Counted from the stretch's first letter, positions 40,483 to 49,407 are shown. The stretch is DNA of 51,757 bases from Candidatus Pseudoscillospira falkowii (GCA_904374485.1 CAJFFX010000005.1:1-51757); one strand, 5' to 3'. Notes: generated from the sequence alone by a model not told the origin. Program-made: numbers and translations.

Positions 40483-41754
40483 ATGCAACAGAGCAAAAAA
40501 GGCTTCGGCGCCTGGGGTTGGTTCCTGCTGATCTTCGGTCTGCTGATTTTCTTCAGCAACGGCGGCTTCTTCGCCGACGGTACCAACGTCATTGCCCCTG
40601 CTGTGGCGGAGCGGCTGGGCGTTGACCGGACGGTCATCCTGAACATGAACTCCGTGGCCGGCATCATCGGCGTGGTCATCGCCATCATCGCCGGTCAGGT
40701 CAACCGCCGCATCGGCCCCGCCAAGGTGGCCGCCGGCTGCCTGATCCTGGCAGGTCTCGGCCATATCGCCACCGGCAACGCCACGAGCGTTGCCATGTAC
40801 CTGATCGCCATGTGCTGCGTGGGCGGCGGCCTGAGCGCCGGCTCCTTCGTCGGTATCGGCACCCTGGTGGCCATGTGGTTCCCCCGCAAGCAGGGCCAGG
40901 CCATGAGCGTTGTGGCCATGGGTTCCAACTTCGGCACCATGCTGTTTGTCCCGCTGCTGACCGTCCTGGTGGGCAGCATCGGCATCGCCACCAGCTCCAT
41001 CATCTGCGGCGCTGTGGCAGTGGTGGTCGGCCTGATCGGCGCGGTCATGCTGCGCAATACGCCTCAGGAGCGCGGCCTGTATCCCGATAACGTCACGAAG
41101 GAAGAGTTCGAGGCCAGCTATGCCTCCGCCGCGCCGGAAGAGGATCCCCACGGCTGGACCACCGGCAAGCTGCTGGCCACCAAGGAGACCTGGCTGTGCG
41201 TGCTGTCCACCGGTCTTCTGATGCTGATCCAGATGGGCATCATGACCCAGCTGGTCGCCCGCAACATGGAAGTGGGCATGAACCAGGCCATGGCCACCGG
41301 CGTGATGAGCGCCATCGCCGTTATCGGCATCATCGGTTCCGTCATCATCGGCGGCATCGTGTTCAAGATGGGCATCAAGAAAGCCGGCGTGATGGTCTGC
41401 ATCCTGTACATCGTCGCTCTGCTGTGCAATATCAGCGGCATCATGCCCCTGGTGTGGGTGTCCCTGGTGATCATCGGTTTCCTGGGCGCCGCGGCTCCCA
41501 ACCTGATGAACTCCATCCCCGGCTCTGTGTTCGGCCGCCTGGGCTATGCCAAGGTCAACAGCGTGGTCTTCCCCATCACCAGCATGATCTATATGTGCAA
41601 CTTCGCCGTCAACGGCGTTGTCCAGAAAGCGTTCGGCAGCATCAGCGCGGTGTATATCGTGTTCGCTGTGATGGCGCTCGTCTCCCTGCTGCTGATCCTC
41701 GCCATCCAGGATCACAAGTATGACCAGGACTATATGGCTGCGCACAAGAACTGA
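40483..41754 (+). CDS. MFS transporter, OFA (oxalate:formate antiporter-like) type
   Basis: The 423-residue product has 12 predicted spans. The N-terminal half contains GGGLSAGSFVGIGTLVAMWF and PRKQGQAMSVVAMGSNFG, the conserved loop of this branch where OFA members read like WFPRKRGLA. The central loop (EEFEASYASAAPEEDPHGW) separates the halves. OFA-family carriers move small carboxylates or similar anions. As first gene of the operon it likely imports the phenolic substrate or exports an acid product. ATG 40483 is preferred to an in-frame GTG at 40474, which is too near the ribosome site. Confidence 0.88.
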   Translation: MQQSKKGFGAWGWFLLIFGLLIFFSNGGFFADGTNVIAPAVAERLGVDRTVILNMNSVAGIIGVVIAIIAGQVNRRIGPAKVAAGCLILAGLGHIATGNATSVAMYLIAMCCVGGGLSAGSFVGIGTLVAMWFPRKQGQAMSVVAMGSNFGTMLFVPLLTVLVGSIGIATSSIICGAVAVVVGLIGAVMLRNTPQERGLYPDNVTKEEFEASYASAAPEEDPHGWTTGKLLATKETWLCVLSTGLLMLIQMGIMTQLVARNMEVGMNQAMATGVMSAIAVIGIIGSVIIGGIVFKMGIKKAGVMVCILYIVALLCNISGIMPLVWVSLVIIGFLGAAAPNLMNSIPGSVFGRLGYAKVNSVVFPITSMIYMCNFAVNGVVQKAFGSISAVYIVFAVMALVSLLLILAIQDHKYDQDYMAAHKN

Positions 41755-41810
41755 GCAGCTGTTGGTAAATCCAGTTTAAGAAGATTGGAAAACAAGAAGG
41801 AGGAAACATC

Positions 41811-43091
41811 ATGAGCAAAAAGTCTCTCGTCGCGTTGGCTCATGGCAAAGACGTTCAGGAAAACGTTACCCGCGTCTTTGACATGATGGGCGGTGTCACC
41901 AACCTGATCAAGCCCAACACCACCGTGGTGCTCAAGCCCAACGCCGGCCACGCCGCTCCTGCGGACTTCGCCGTCTGCACCCATCCCGAAACCGTCCGTG
42001 CCGTCATCCATGAGGTGCGCAAGGCCAACCCCAAGCGCATCGTGATCGCCGAGTCCGCCGCCGTGGGCTGCGACACCATGGAGTGCTACGAGGCCTGCGG
42101 CATCGCCGAAATGGCTCGTGAAGAAGGCGTGGAGCTGTACGATATCAAGCGCGAGAAGGACCTCATCAATGTGGCCGTGCGCGACTATCGCTCCAACATC
42201 ACCCATGTGAAGCTGCCCAAGCTCCTGCTGGAAGCTGAGCACATCATCAATATGCCCATCCTGAAGGCCCACGCCAGCATGGTGTTCTCCGGCGCGCTGA
42301 AGAACATCAAGGGCGTTGTGCAGGATCAGGTCCACACCACCATGCACCGTCAGAACCTGACCATGGCCATGATGGACGTGTGGAGCGTCTGCCGTCCCGA
42401 CATCAACATCATGGACGTCATGCACGCCGCCAGCGGCTATTCTCCCCACACCCCCACGCCCATCGAGCTGGACTGCGTCATGGGTTCCAAGGACCCCGTG
42501 GCTCTGGACCGTATCGCCTGCGAGCTGACCGGCATCGATCCCGACGGCGTGAGCTACTTCAAGGTGGCTGACGAGGCCGGTCTGGGCACCACCAACCAGG
42601 CTGACATCGAAGTGGTCGGCGACAAGGTCGAAGACTGCTACAAGAAGATGTGGGTCCCCTATCTGGAGGACATCCACAACCGCTGGCCCGAGTACGACGT
42701 CCACTGCGACGGCGCCTGCTCCAGTTGCCAGGCTCTGCTGACCCTGAACATGGAGACCCTGAAGGCCATCGGCATCTATGACGAGAACAAGGGCATGACC
42801 ATCGTGGCCGGCTGCGACAATAAGCTGGATCCCGAGACCCCCGACGAGAAGATCATCCTCCACGGCAACTGTACCCGCAAGCACCTGAAGGAGCATCCCA
42901 ACGCCTACTTCCTGCCCGGCTGCCCTCCCGGGGAAGGTTCCCTGTACATGACCGTCGTCCGCAAGGAAGCCGTCACCGGCCAGCAGGAGCTGATGCCCTG
43001 GATCCGCCAGCGCATGGAAGACGACGCTCCCGCATGGCGCGGCTATGTTGAGAAAGAGGCCGAGAAGTTCTATGGAACGGACAATCCCTGA
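41811..43091 (+). CDS. DUF362-family protein of unknown role in the catabolic cluster
   Basis: The 426-residue product starts at ATG 41811 behind AAGAAGGAGG. It matches the DUF362 pattern: VVLKPNAGHAAPADFAVCTHPETV, KRIVIAESAAVGCDT, HIINMPILKAHASMVFSGALKNIKGV, and DPVALDRIACELTGID. A cysteine group (Cys299-x3-Cys303-x2-Cys306, in HCDGACSSCQ) plus later Cys in AGCDN, GNCTRK and PGCPPG could hold an iron-sulphur cluster or zinc; the typical ferredoxin-type CxxCxxC of other DUF362 proteins is absent. It lies between the transporter and the dehydrogenase, so a role in the same pathway is likely, but none of the known steps lacks an enzyme. Confidence 0.85.
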   Translation: MSKKSLVALAHGKDVQENVTRVFDMMGGVTNLIKPNTTVVLKPNAGHAAPADFAVCTHPETVRAVIHEVRKANPKRIVIAESAAVGCDTMECYEACGIAEMAREEGVELYDIKREKDLINVAVRDYRSNITHVKLPKLLLEAEHIINMPILKAHASMVFSGALKNIKGVVQDQVHTTMHRQNLTMAMMDVWSVCRPDINIMDVMHAASGYSPHTPTPIELDCVMGSKDPVALDRIACELTGIDPDGVSYFKVADEAGLGTTNQADIEVVGDKVEDCYKKMWVPYLEDIHNRWPEYDVHCDGACSSCQALLTLNMETLKAIGIYDENKGMTIVAGCDNKLDPETPDEKIILHGNCTRKHLKEHPNAYFLPGCPPGEGSLYMTVVRKEAVTGQQELMPWIRQRMEDDAPAWRGYVEKEAEKFYGTDNP

Positions 43092-43383
43092 GAAAACCGA
43101 AGTCCCGGTCAAAGACCCGACGGAAGGTTATGTGTTCCTGCCCAATGCCCAGGAACTGATGAAACTGCTGGAAGACGTGTTCACCGATGCATTCATGCAG
43201 GAGAACAGCCGCTTCGATGATTTCGACGGCTTCAAGTTTTCCAGCGCGGTGATGGTCAACTGGCAGGCGGAGACCATCGTATACGCCCCGCTGCTGCTGG
43301 ACGCTTTCGTGAAGGAAAGCACCCGCTTCGGCAGCTGGGACGAGATGGTCCGCACCGCCACCGCCCAGCGCTATCACGGCTGA
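43072..43383 (+). CDS. Uncharacterised 103-aa protein coupled to the DUF362 gene
   Basis: ATG 43072 lies inside the DUF362 gene's last codons (20-base overlap); ATG 43045 is an in-frame alternative. The product is acidic and mixed alpha/beta, with segments YVFLPNAQELMKLLEDVFTD, FKFSSAVMVNWQAETIVYAP and STRFGSWDEMVRTAT. I do not recognise a family. Tight overlap suggests that it forms a complex with the DUF362 protein or is needed in fixed ratio to it. The dehydrogenase gene follows after 78 bases. Confidence 0.65.
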   Translation: MERTIPEKTEVPVKDPTEGYVFLPNAQELMKLLEDVFTDAFMQENSRFDDFDGFKFSSAVMVNWQAETIVYAPLLLDAFVKESTRFGSWDEMVRTATAQRYHG

Positions 43384-43461
43384 CCGCTCTCCCTGCCCCG
43401 GCGGAAACGCCGCCGGGGCAGGGAACGACCCAAACGGAGACCAAAAGGAGAGAAAAACGAA

Positions 43462-44424
43462 ATGGAAATTAAAGACATCAAGCGCACCGCCTGCGTGGGC
43501 GGCGGCGTCATCGGCTCCAGCTGGGCGATCCAGTTCGCCATGCGCGGCCTGGATGTGACGCTGTACGACATCAATGACGAGCAGCTGAAAAAGAGCGAAA
43601 CGCAGATGCACAAGAGCCTGGACGCTCTGGAGAACTTCAAGGCCATCACGCCGGAGCGCCGCGCGGAGATCGTTTCCAAGATCCGCCTGACCACGTCGAT
43701 GGAAGAGGCTGTCAAGGACGCCCAGTTCATCCAGGAAAGCGGCCCTGAGCGCCTGGAGATCAAGCAGTCCATCCTGGCCCAGGTCGAGGCCGCCGCCGCG
43801 GACGATGCGATCTACGCCAGCTCTACCTCCGGCCTGCTCATTTCCGACATCGCCGCCAAGGCGGCCCATCCCGAGCGCTGCGTGGGCGCCCATCCCTACA
43901 ATCCGCCGCACCTGATCCCCCTGGTGGAGATCACCTCCGGCGACAAGACCGACCCCGCCGTTCTGCAGCTGGCCTATGACTTTTATCAGTCCATCGGCAA
44001 GGAGGCCGTCCTCCTGCGCAGAGAGTGCCCCGGCTTCATCGCCAACCGCCTGCAGCTGGCCCTGTACCGCGAGATCCAGGATCTGGTCATGCGCGGTGTC
44101 TGCTCCGTGGAGGATGCGGATAAGGCCCTGGTTTACGGCCCCGGCCTGCGCTGGGCCATCTTCGGCCACAACATGATCATGCAGCTGGGCAACCCCGGCG
44201 GCCTGACCGGCATGGTGAAGATGCTGGGCAACTCCGGCGATGTGTGGCTGAAGGACATGGCCTCCTGGACCCATCAGCCCGACGACTGGGCGGAAGTGGC
44301 TCAGCCCGGCGTGGACGAGGAAATGAAGAACTTCCCCGACTACATCGGCCACACCAACGAGGAGTGCGCCGCTTACCGCGACCAGATGCTCATCGAGCTG
44401 CTGAAGCTCCACCGCAAACTGTAA
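43462..44424 (+). CDS. 3-hydroxyacyl-CoA-dehydrogenase-like enzyme, candidate 3-hydroxy-5-oxohexanoate dehydrogenase
   Basis: The 320-residue product has an N-terminal NAD domain (CVGGGVIGSSWAIQFA, DVTLYDIND) and the 3HCDH C-terminal domain. The catalytic region reads ESGPERLEIK, SSTSGLLISDIA, GAHPYNPPHLIPLVEI (His), and GFIANRLQLAL (Asn). These resemble L-carnitine dehydrogenase and related enzymes acting on free 3-hydroxy acids rather than FadB-type CoA substrates. With a BKACE enzyme and a ring-opening hydrolase in the same operon, the fitting substrate is (S)-3-hydroxy-5-oxohexanoate, oxidised to 3,5-dioxohexanoate (triacetate) with NAD+. AAAAGGAGAG precedes the ATG. Confidence 0.85.
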   Translation: MEIKDIKRTACVGGGVIGSSWAIQFAMRGLDVTLYDINDEQLKKSETQMHKSLDALENFKAITPERRAEIVSKIRLTTSMEEAVKDAQFIQESGPERLEIKQSILAQVEAAAADDAIYASSTSGLLISDIAAKAAHPERCVGAHPYNPPHLIPLVEITSGDKTDPAVLQLAYDFYQSIGKEAVLLRRECPGFIANRLQLALYREIQDLVMRGVCSVEDADKALVYGPGLRWAIFGHNMIMQLGNPGGLTGMVKMLGNSGDVWLKDMASWTHQPDDWAEVAQPGVDEEMKNFPDYIGHTNEECAAYRDQMLIELLKLHRKL

Positions 44425-44475
44425 AGCGCCCGGCGCTTTTTCAAATCATCTTCTGAAACCAAGGGAGGTACCCGT

Positions 44476-45735
44476 TTGAAAACAGAACAAACTTTGGCCA
44501 TCGCCGGAGGGGACGCTTTCCAGCGGACCCGATGGCTGTGCCTGCTGGCCGCCATGATCATCTGCGTCTGCGCCGGCTTCGGTTACGCGTGGAGCGTGAT
44601 CCAATCCCCGATCGTCGCTGCCCACGGCTGGCCGGACGGCCAGGTAGCCCTGGCCTACACCATGACAGTGCTTTGCTCCACCATGGCGCCCCTCTTTTTT
44701 GCCCCCCTCATCCGCCGGTTGGGAACCCGCCGGTGCATCCTTCTGGGCGCGGTGCTTTTTGGCGGCGGTCTGTTCTGTACGGGTATGATGACTAGCCTGT
44801 GGCAGCTGTACTTCTGCTACGGCGTGCTTTCAGGGCTGGGCGTGGGCTTTATCTATCCCACGATGATGGCTTATGTGGTGCGCCTGTTCCCGGACCGGTC
44901 CGGCATGGCTTCCGGCCTGGGCACGGCGGCTTACGGCTCCGGCGCCATCCTGTGGGCGCCCGTGGCCGTGGGGCTGATGGAAGGCTTTTCCCTGAGCACA
45001 GCCTTTCGCATTCTGGGCATTTTGTTCCTGGCGGTCATTCTGATCGGCTCCCTGCTGGTGCGGGAACCGCCGGAGGGCTTCCGGGAAGCCCTGTGCCCCG
45101 CGCCGGCGGAAGGCCCCAGCGGCGACGGCCGCGACCTGAACCGGGGCCAGATGGTCCGCACCCCCGCCTTTTATCTGATGCTGGCGGTGTTCACCTGCGG
45201 CCTGGTGGCCGGCGTCATCGTCATCAGCCAGGCATCCCCCATCCTTCAGCAGGCTTACAGTTTCCCTGCGGCCCAGGCGGCGCTGTTTGTCAGCGTGTTC
45301 GCTGCCTGCAACATGGCCGGCCGCTTCCTGTGGGGCAGCCTGTCGGATAAGATCGGCATTCTCACCGCCGTGGCGGTGATCTTCCTCCTGTGCATCCTCT
45401 CCATGCTGACGCTGGCGCTGGTGGGGAGCACGGTGATCGCGGTATGCGCCATGGGCCTGGCCGCCTCCTGCTACGGCGGCTTCGCCTCGGTCCTGACGCC
45501 GCTGACCGCAAAAATGTTCGGACCCCGATACATCACCGAAAACTACGGCGTCATGTATCTGGTGTTTGGCCTGGCCAGCCTCATCGGGCCGGCCCTGGCC
45601 GTGCAGTTCAAGAATGCGGCGGGCGGGAGCTATTCCGGCGCCTTTCTCACTGCGGCGGCCCTGGCGGCGGTGGGCCTTGTGCTCTCCCGCCTTCTGAAAC
45701 CCAACCGGAAAGGAAAACGATATGGAACTGAGTAA
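44476..45735 (+). CDS. Second MFS transporter, OFA type
   Basis: The 419-residue product starts at TTG 44476, seven bases after GGGAGG. It has 12 spans and family motifs including CAGFGYAWSVIQSP, GLGVGFIYPTMMAYVVRLFPDRSGMASGLGTAAYGSGA and FPAAQAALFVSVFAACNMAGRFLWGSLSDKIG, closely following OFA-type carriers. It differs clearly from the first transporter of the operon, so the two may import substrate and export product. Its last 14 bases overlap the CoA-transferase gene, which indicates translational coupling. Confidence 0.88.
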   Translation: MKTEQTLAIAGGDAFQRTRWLCLLAAMIICVCAGFGYAWSVIQSPIVAAHGWPDGQVALAYTMTVLCSTMAPLFFAPLIRRLGTRRCILLGAVLFGGGLFCTGMMTSLWQLYFCYGVLSGLGVGFIYPTMMAYVVRLFPDRSGMASGLGTAAYGSGAILWAPVAVGLMEGFSLSTAFRILGILFLAVILIGSLLVREPPEGFREALCPAPAEGPSGDGRDLNRGQMVRTPAFYLMLAVFTCGLVAGVIVISQASPILQQAYSFPAAQAALFVSVFAACNMAGRFLWGSLSDKIGILTAVAVIFLLCILSMLTLALVGSTVIAVCAMGLAASCYGGFASVLTPLTAKMFGPRYITENYGVMYLVFGLASLIGPALAVQFKNAAGGSYSGAFLTAAALAAVGLVLSRLLKPNRKGKRYGTE

Positions 45736-46375
45736 AGTGCGGGCGAGAGAAGAGATCATCGCCCAGTTCAAGGACGGACAGATCCTTGCCATCGGCGGCC
45801 AGACGAACCAGTACATGCCCGATCGCCTGATCGACTGTGTGCTGGAAAGCGGCGCCAAGCACCTGACCGTCTACTCCATCGACTCCAGCGATCCCGACCA
45901 CGGCGTCAGCCTGCTGCTGCAGAACGGCCGTGTGGACCGGATGATCACCACGCACGTCGGCACCAATCCCCTGACCAACGAACGTATCCAGTCCGGCAAG
46001 CTGGAAGTGGAATTCAACCCCATGGGCACCTTCATTGAGCGCATCCGCTGCGGCGGCATGGGCCTGGGCGGCGTGCTCACCAAGACCGGCATCGGCACCG
46101 TGGTGGAAAAGGGCAAGCAGGTCATCGAAGTCAAGGGCGAGAAGTACCTGCTGGAGACCGCCCTCCACGCCGACGTGGCCCTGACCCGCTGCCGCCGGGC
46201 AGACCCCATCGGCAACCTGACCTACTCCGGCAGCAGCGGCCATGCGTCCCATCCGGTGATCGCCACCTGCGCGGACCTGTCCATCGTGGAGTGCGACCAC
46301 TTCTGCGACCTGGGCGAGATCGGGCCCGACGAGGTCAAGGTGCCCGGTATGTTCGTCGACATGATTCTGGCATAA
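45722..46375 (+). CDS. CoA transferase subunit A (3-oxoacid type)
   Basis: The 217-residue product follows the AtoD/ScoA/GctA plan: an opening helix (SKVRAREEIIAQFKDGQILAIGG), GLGGVLTKTGIGTVVEKGKQVIEVKGEKYLLE, then a stretch near ADVALTRCRRADPIGNLTYSGS. Together with subunit B it would move CoA from an acyl-CoA to acetoacetate, the product released by the BKACE lyase, to form acetoacetyl-CoA. Some CoA transferases of this group act on glutaconate or butyrate; the neighbour enzymes make acetoacetate the better guess. Confidence 0.9.
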   Translation: MELSKVRAREEIIAQFKDGQILAIGGQTNQYMPDRLIDCVLESGAKHLTVYSIDSSDPDHGVSLLLQNGRVDRMITTHVGTNPLTNERIQSGKLEVEFNPMGTFIERIRCGGMGLGGVLTKTGIGTVVEKGKQVIEVKGEKYLLETALHADVALTRCRRADPIGNLTYSGSSGHASHPVIATCADLSIVECDHFCDLGEIGPDEVKVPGMFVDMILA

Positions 46376-46388
46376 GGAGGGGAGAGCC

Positions 46389-47039
46389 ATGATGGATAAC
46401 AGAAACTTTATCGCCAAGCGCGCCGCCGCCTATTTCAAGCCCGGCGACGTGGTGAATCTAGGCATCGGCATCCCCAGTCTCTGCGGCAGCTACGCCGTGG
46501 ACGGCGTGCTGTTCCAGAGTGAAAACGGCTTTATCGGCATCGGCCCCAAGGCCGACGGCCTGATGGTCACCGAGCGTTATGCCAACGCCGGCGGCATCAA
46601 CTTCATTCCCGTGCCCGGCAGCAGCGCCTTTGACGTGGCCATGTCCTTCGGCGTGATCCGCTGCGGCCGTCTGGCCGCCACGGTGCTGGGCGGCCTGCAG
46701 GTCGCCGCCAACGGCGACCTGGCCAACTGGTCCACCCCCGGCCGCGCTTTCGGCATGGGCGGCGCCATGGACCTGTGCAACGGCGCCCGCAAGGTCATCG
46801 TGGCCATGGAACTGACCACGAAGGACGGCAAGCCGAAAATCGTGAACGAGTGCAGCTTCCCGCTGACCGCTGTCCACTGCGTGGACCATGTGGTCACCGA
46901 ACGCTGCGTTATCGACGTGACGAAGGAGGGCCTGGTGCTCTCCGAGATCCGCAAGGGCCACACCGTGGAGGAGATCCAGGCGGCTGTGGAGCCGGAGCTG
47001 ATCGTCGCGCCGGATCTGATTGAAATGGAGGAAGATTGA
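46389..47039 (+). CDS. CoA transferase subunit B (3-oxoacid type)
   Basis: The 216-residue product contains VVNLGIGIPSLCGSY (about 22-36) and the catalytic glutamate motif FQSENGFIGIG (about 45-55), which forms the glutamyl-CoA intermediate. It continues with GGAMDLCNGARKVIVAMELT and ends with the VTKEGLVLSEI region, as in AtoA/ScoB. AAGGAGGGGAGAGCC precedes the ATG, 13 bases after subunit A. A and B form the working heteromer. The thiolase gene starts directly after its stop. Confidence 0.92.
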   Translation: MMDNRNFIAKRAAAYFKPGDVVNLGIGIPSLCGSYAVDGVLFQSENGFIGIGPKADGLMVTERYANAGGINFIPVPGSSAFDVAMSFGVIRCGRLAATVLGGLQVAANGDLANWSTPGRAFGMGGAMDLCNGARKVIVAMELTTKDGKPKIVNECSFPLTAVHCVDHVVTERCVIDVTKEGLVLSEIRKGHTVEEIQAAVEPELIVAPDLIEMEED

Positions 47040-47040
47040 T

Positions 47041-48213
47041 ATGGCAAAACCGCTGAGCAAGACGGTGGTGGTGGCCTATGGCCGCTCCGCCGTGGCAAAA
47101 TCCGGCAAGAAGGGCGCTCTGCGCAACCTGCATCCCATCGATATGGGCGGCCTGGTGCTCAAGGGCGTTATGGAAAAGATCCCCCAGCTGGACCCCAACC
47201 TGGTGGAGGACGTGATCCTGGGCTGCGCCATCCCCGAGGCTAAGCAGGGCCTGAACCCCGCCCGCCTGGTGGCTGCCCGCGCCGGCCTGCCCTACACCGC
47301 CTGCGGCCTCACCGTGGACCGCTTCTGCTCCTCTTCTCTGCAGGCTGTGGCCCTGGCCGCCTGGCAGATCGAAGCCGGCCAGGCCGACTGCATCGTGGCC
47401 GGCGGCATTGAATCCATGACCGCCCTGCCCATGACCCTGGACCGCAGCGGCGATCGGGACCCCTGGCTGGTGGAGCATGATCCCGACCAGTACATCTCCA
47501 ACGGCGACACCGCCGAAAACGTGGCCGAGAAATACGGCGTCACCCGCGAGGAAATGGACCGCCTGGCCCTGGAGAGCCACAAGAAGGCTGCCCATGCCCA
47601 GGACGCCGGTTATTTCGACGAGCAGATCATCCCCCTGCCCGGCGTGGATGCCGAGGGCAACGAGATCGTCTTTGATAAGGATCAGGGCATCCGCCGCGAC
47701 ACTACCCTGGAGAAGATGGCTTCCATGAAGCCCTGCTTCCGCGAGAACGGCCGCGTCACCGCCGCCACCTCCTCCCAGACCAGCGACGGCGCCGCTTTCC
47801 TGGTGCTCATGAGCCGCGACAAGGCCGCGGAACTCGGCATCAAGCCTCTGGCCTCCTTCCTGGGCTTCTGCGTGGGCGGCCTGGATCCCGCCTACATGGG
47901 CCTCGGCCCCATCTACGCCGTGCCGAAGGTCATGGAGTACACCGGTCTCACCGTGGACGATATGGACGTCATCGAACTGAACGAGGCCTTTGCGGCCCAG
48001 GTCAGCCCCTGCATCAAGGAGCTGGGCCTGAACCCCGAGAAGGTCAACCCCAACGGCGGCGCCATGGCTCTGGGCCACCCCCTGGGCGCCACCGGCGCAG
48101 TGCTGAGCTGCAAGGCCATCAGCGAGCTGCGCCGCACCGGCGGCAAGTATGCCCTGGTGACCATGTGCATTGCCGGCGGTATGGGCGCAGCCGGCATCTT
48201 CAAGGCGGAATAA
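47041..48213 (+). CDS. Acetyl-CoA C-acetyltransferase (thiolase)
   Basis: The start ATG 47041 lies one base after the CoA-transferase stop, behind GGAGGAAGATTG. The 390-residue product has all thiolase marks: nucleophilic Cys in DRFCSSSLQA (about residue 98), GGIESMT, NEAFAAQ, NPNGGAMALGHPLGATG with the catalytic His, and Cys in TMCIAGGMGAA. In this operon it would cleave acetoacetyl-CoA with CoA to two acetyl-CoA, the last step of the proposed pathway. A degradative direction is inferred from context only. Confidence 0.95.
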   Translation: MAKPLSKTVVVAYGRSAVAKSGKKGALRNLHPIDMGGLVLKGVMEKIPQLDPNLVEDVILGCAIPEAKQGLNPARLVAARAGLPYTACGLTVDRFCSSSLQAVALAAWQIEAGQADCIVAGGIESMTALPMTLDRSGDRDPWLVEHDPDQYISNGDTAENVAEKYGVTREEMDRLALESHKKAAHAQDAGYFDEQIIPLPGVDAEGNEIVFDKDQGIRRDTTLEKMASMKPCFRENGRVTAATSSQTSDGAAFLVLMSRDKAAELGIKPLASFLGFCVGGLDPAYMGLGPIYAVPKVMEYTGLTVDDMDVIELNEAFAAQVSPCIKELGLNPEKVNPNGGAMALGHPLGATGAVLSCKAISELRRTGGKYALVTMCIAGGMGAAGIFKAE

Positions 48214-48289
48214 GCCTGCAAAACCTGTTTGTTTATCCCGGAAACGGGAACAAAATGATAAAAGATTATATTTTTGGAGGAAAATGATC

Positions 48290-49312
48290 ATGGGTAAACC
48301 TTTAGCTGATTACGTAAAACTGCCCCAGCTGGACGAGTACAAAGAGTGGTTCAAGGACTTTGCAGACCTGTACCGTGAAGACGGTATCCTGCAGGTCACC
48401 TGGAAGACCCTGGATGGTCCCATGCAGCACAGCGGCATGTCCCACCGGGCCATCAGCCAGCTGGTCCGCGTCCTGTCTCTGGACTATCAGAATGAGATCA
48501 TCATCTTCACCCACATCGGCGACAGCTGGATGACCGAGTCCGACCCCAACGGCTGGGAGACCTATTCCAAGCTGCCCACCGAGCGCTTCCAGCATCAGTA
48601 TTTCGATGACACCAACCTGATCAAGAACATGATCTTCGATCTGGATGTGCCCACCATCGGCTGCCTGCCCGGCCCCGGCTTCCACTGGGATTCCGCCATG
48701 CTGAGCGACATCACCATCGCTTCCGAAGACACCTGGATCGAAGTGCCCCACGCCCACGGCGGTCTGGTCCCCGGCGACGGCATGGGCCTGATGGCACAGC
48801 ACTTCTTCGGCACCAAGCGCGGCAACTACTACATGATGACCTCCCGTCAGTGGACTGCCCAGCAGATGCTGGATTGGGGTATGGTCAGCGAGGTCGTGGC
48901 CAAGGATCAGGTCCTGCCCCGCGCCTGGGAGATCGCCCGCATGCTGAAGACCATGCCTTATGAGAACCGCACCATCATGTCCAACCTGGCCAAGCGTCCT
49001 CTGAAGAAGCTGCTGGTGGAGGACCTGAAGCTGCACACCGTTTCCGAGCAGTACGCTTCTCTGCTGCGCATCGCCGCCGGCGACATGGGCGACCGCAATG
49101 CCGCTCAGCAGGATGAGAAGTACATCAGCATGACCAACGACTGGCGTTACTGCCACGACTGGATGCAGCAGCCCCCCACGCGCGAAAGCTGGGCCGGCTT
49201 CCGCACCAAGCCCATCGAGTGGTTCGAGAAGGTCAAGGCCGGCGAAGAGGTCAACCCCTTCGATCCCAACCGTCCTGTGAAGCCCTATCGTCCCGAGCCC
49301 GCAGACAAATAA
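48290..49312 (+). CDS. Crotonase-superfamily C-C hydrolase, 6-oxocamphor-hydrolase-like; candidate dihydrophloroglucinol cyclohydrolase
   Basis: ATG 48290 sits nine bases behind GGAGG. The 340-residue product is a crotonase fold but lacks enoyl-CoA hydratase features. Its active region reads LPGPGFHWDSAMLSDITIAS, VPHAHGGLVPGDGMG and FFGTKRGNYYMMTSRQWTAQ, which lines up with 6-oxocamphor hydrolase. His132, His154 and Asp163 correspond to that enzyme's catalytic His122, His145 and Asp154, with almost equal spacing. That enzyme opens a cyclic beta-diketone by retro-Claisen hydrolysis, the same chemistry needed to open dihydrophloroglucinol to 3-hydroxy-5-oxohexanoate. The C-terminal about 90 residues (DWRYCHDWMQQPPTRESWAG) are extra. 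Substrate is inferred from neighbours. Confidence 0.85.
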   Translation: MGKPLADYVKLPQLDEYKEWFKDFADLYREDGILQVTWKTLDGPMQHSGMSHRAISQLVRVLSLDYQNEIIIFTHIGDSWMTESDPNGWETYSKLPTERFQHQYFDDTNLIKNMIFDLDVPTIGCLPGPGFHWDSAMLSDITIASEDTWIEVPHAHGGLVPGDGMGLMAQHFFGTKRGNYYMMTSRQWTAQQMLDWGMVSEVVAKDQVLPRAWEIARMLKTMPYENRTIMSNLAKRPLKKLLVEDLKLHTVSEQYASLLRIAAGDMGDRNAAQQDEKYISMTNDWRYCHDWMQQPPTRESWAGFRTKPIEWFEKVKAGEEVNPFDPNRPVKPYRPEPADK

Positions 49313-49407
49313 TTTCGCCGCTGCAAGCGGTGCGTTCAACAAACCGCTGCCAGGCCGCCGGAATTCCCGGCGGCTTGGCGGCCATCTGAGAAAAGGAGCG
49401 AATCATT

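Noticed and set aside
48290-49312. Plain enoyl-CoA hydratase annotation
   Set aside because: The catalytic pattern follows 6-oxocamphor hydrolase (His, His, Asp), not the two-glutamate hydratase site.
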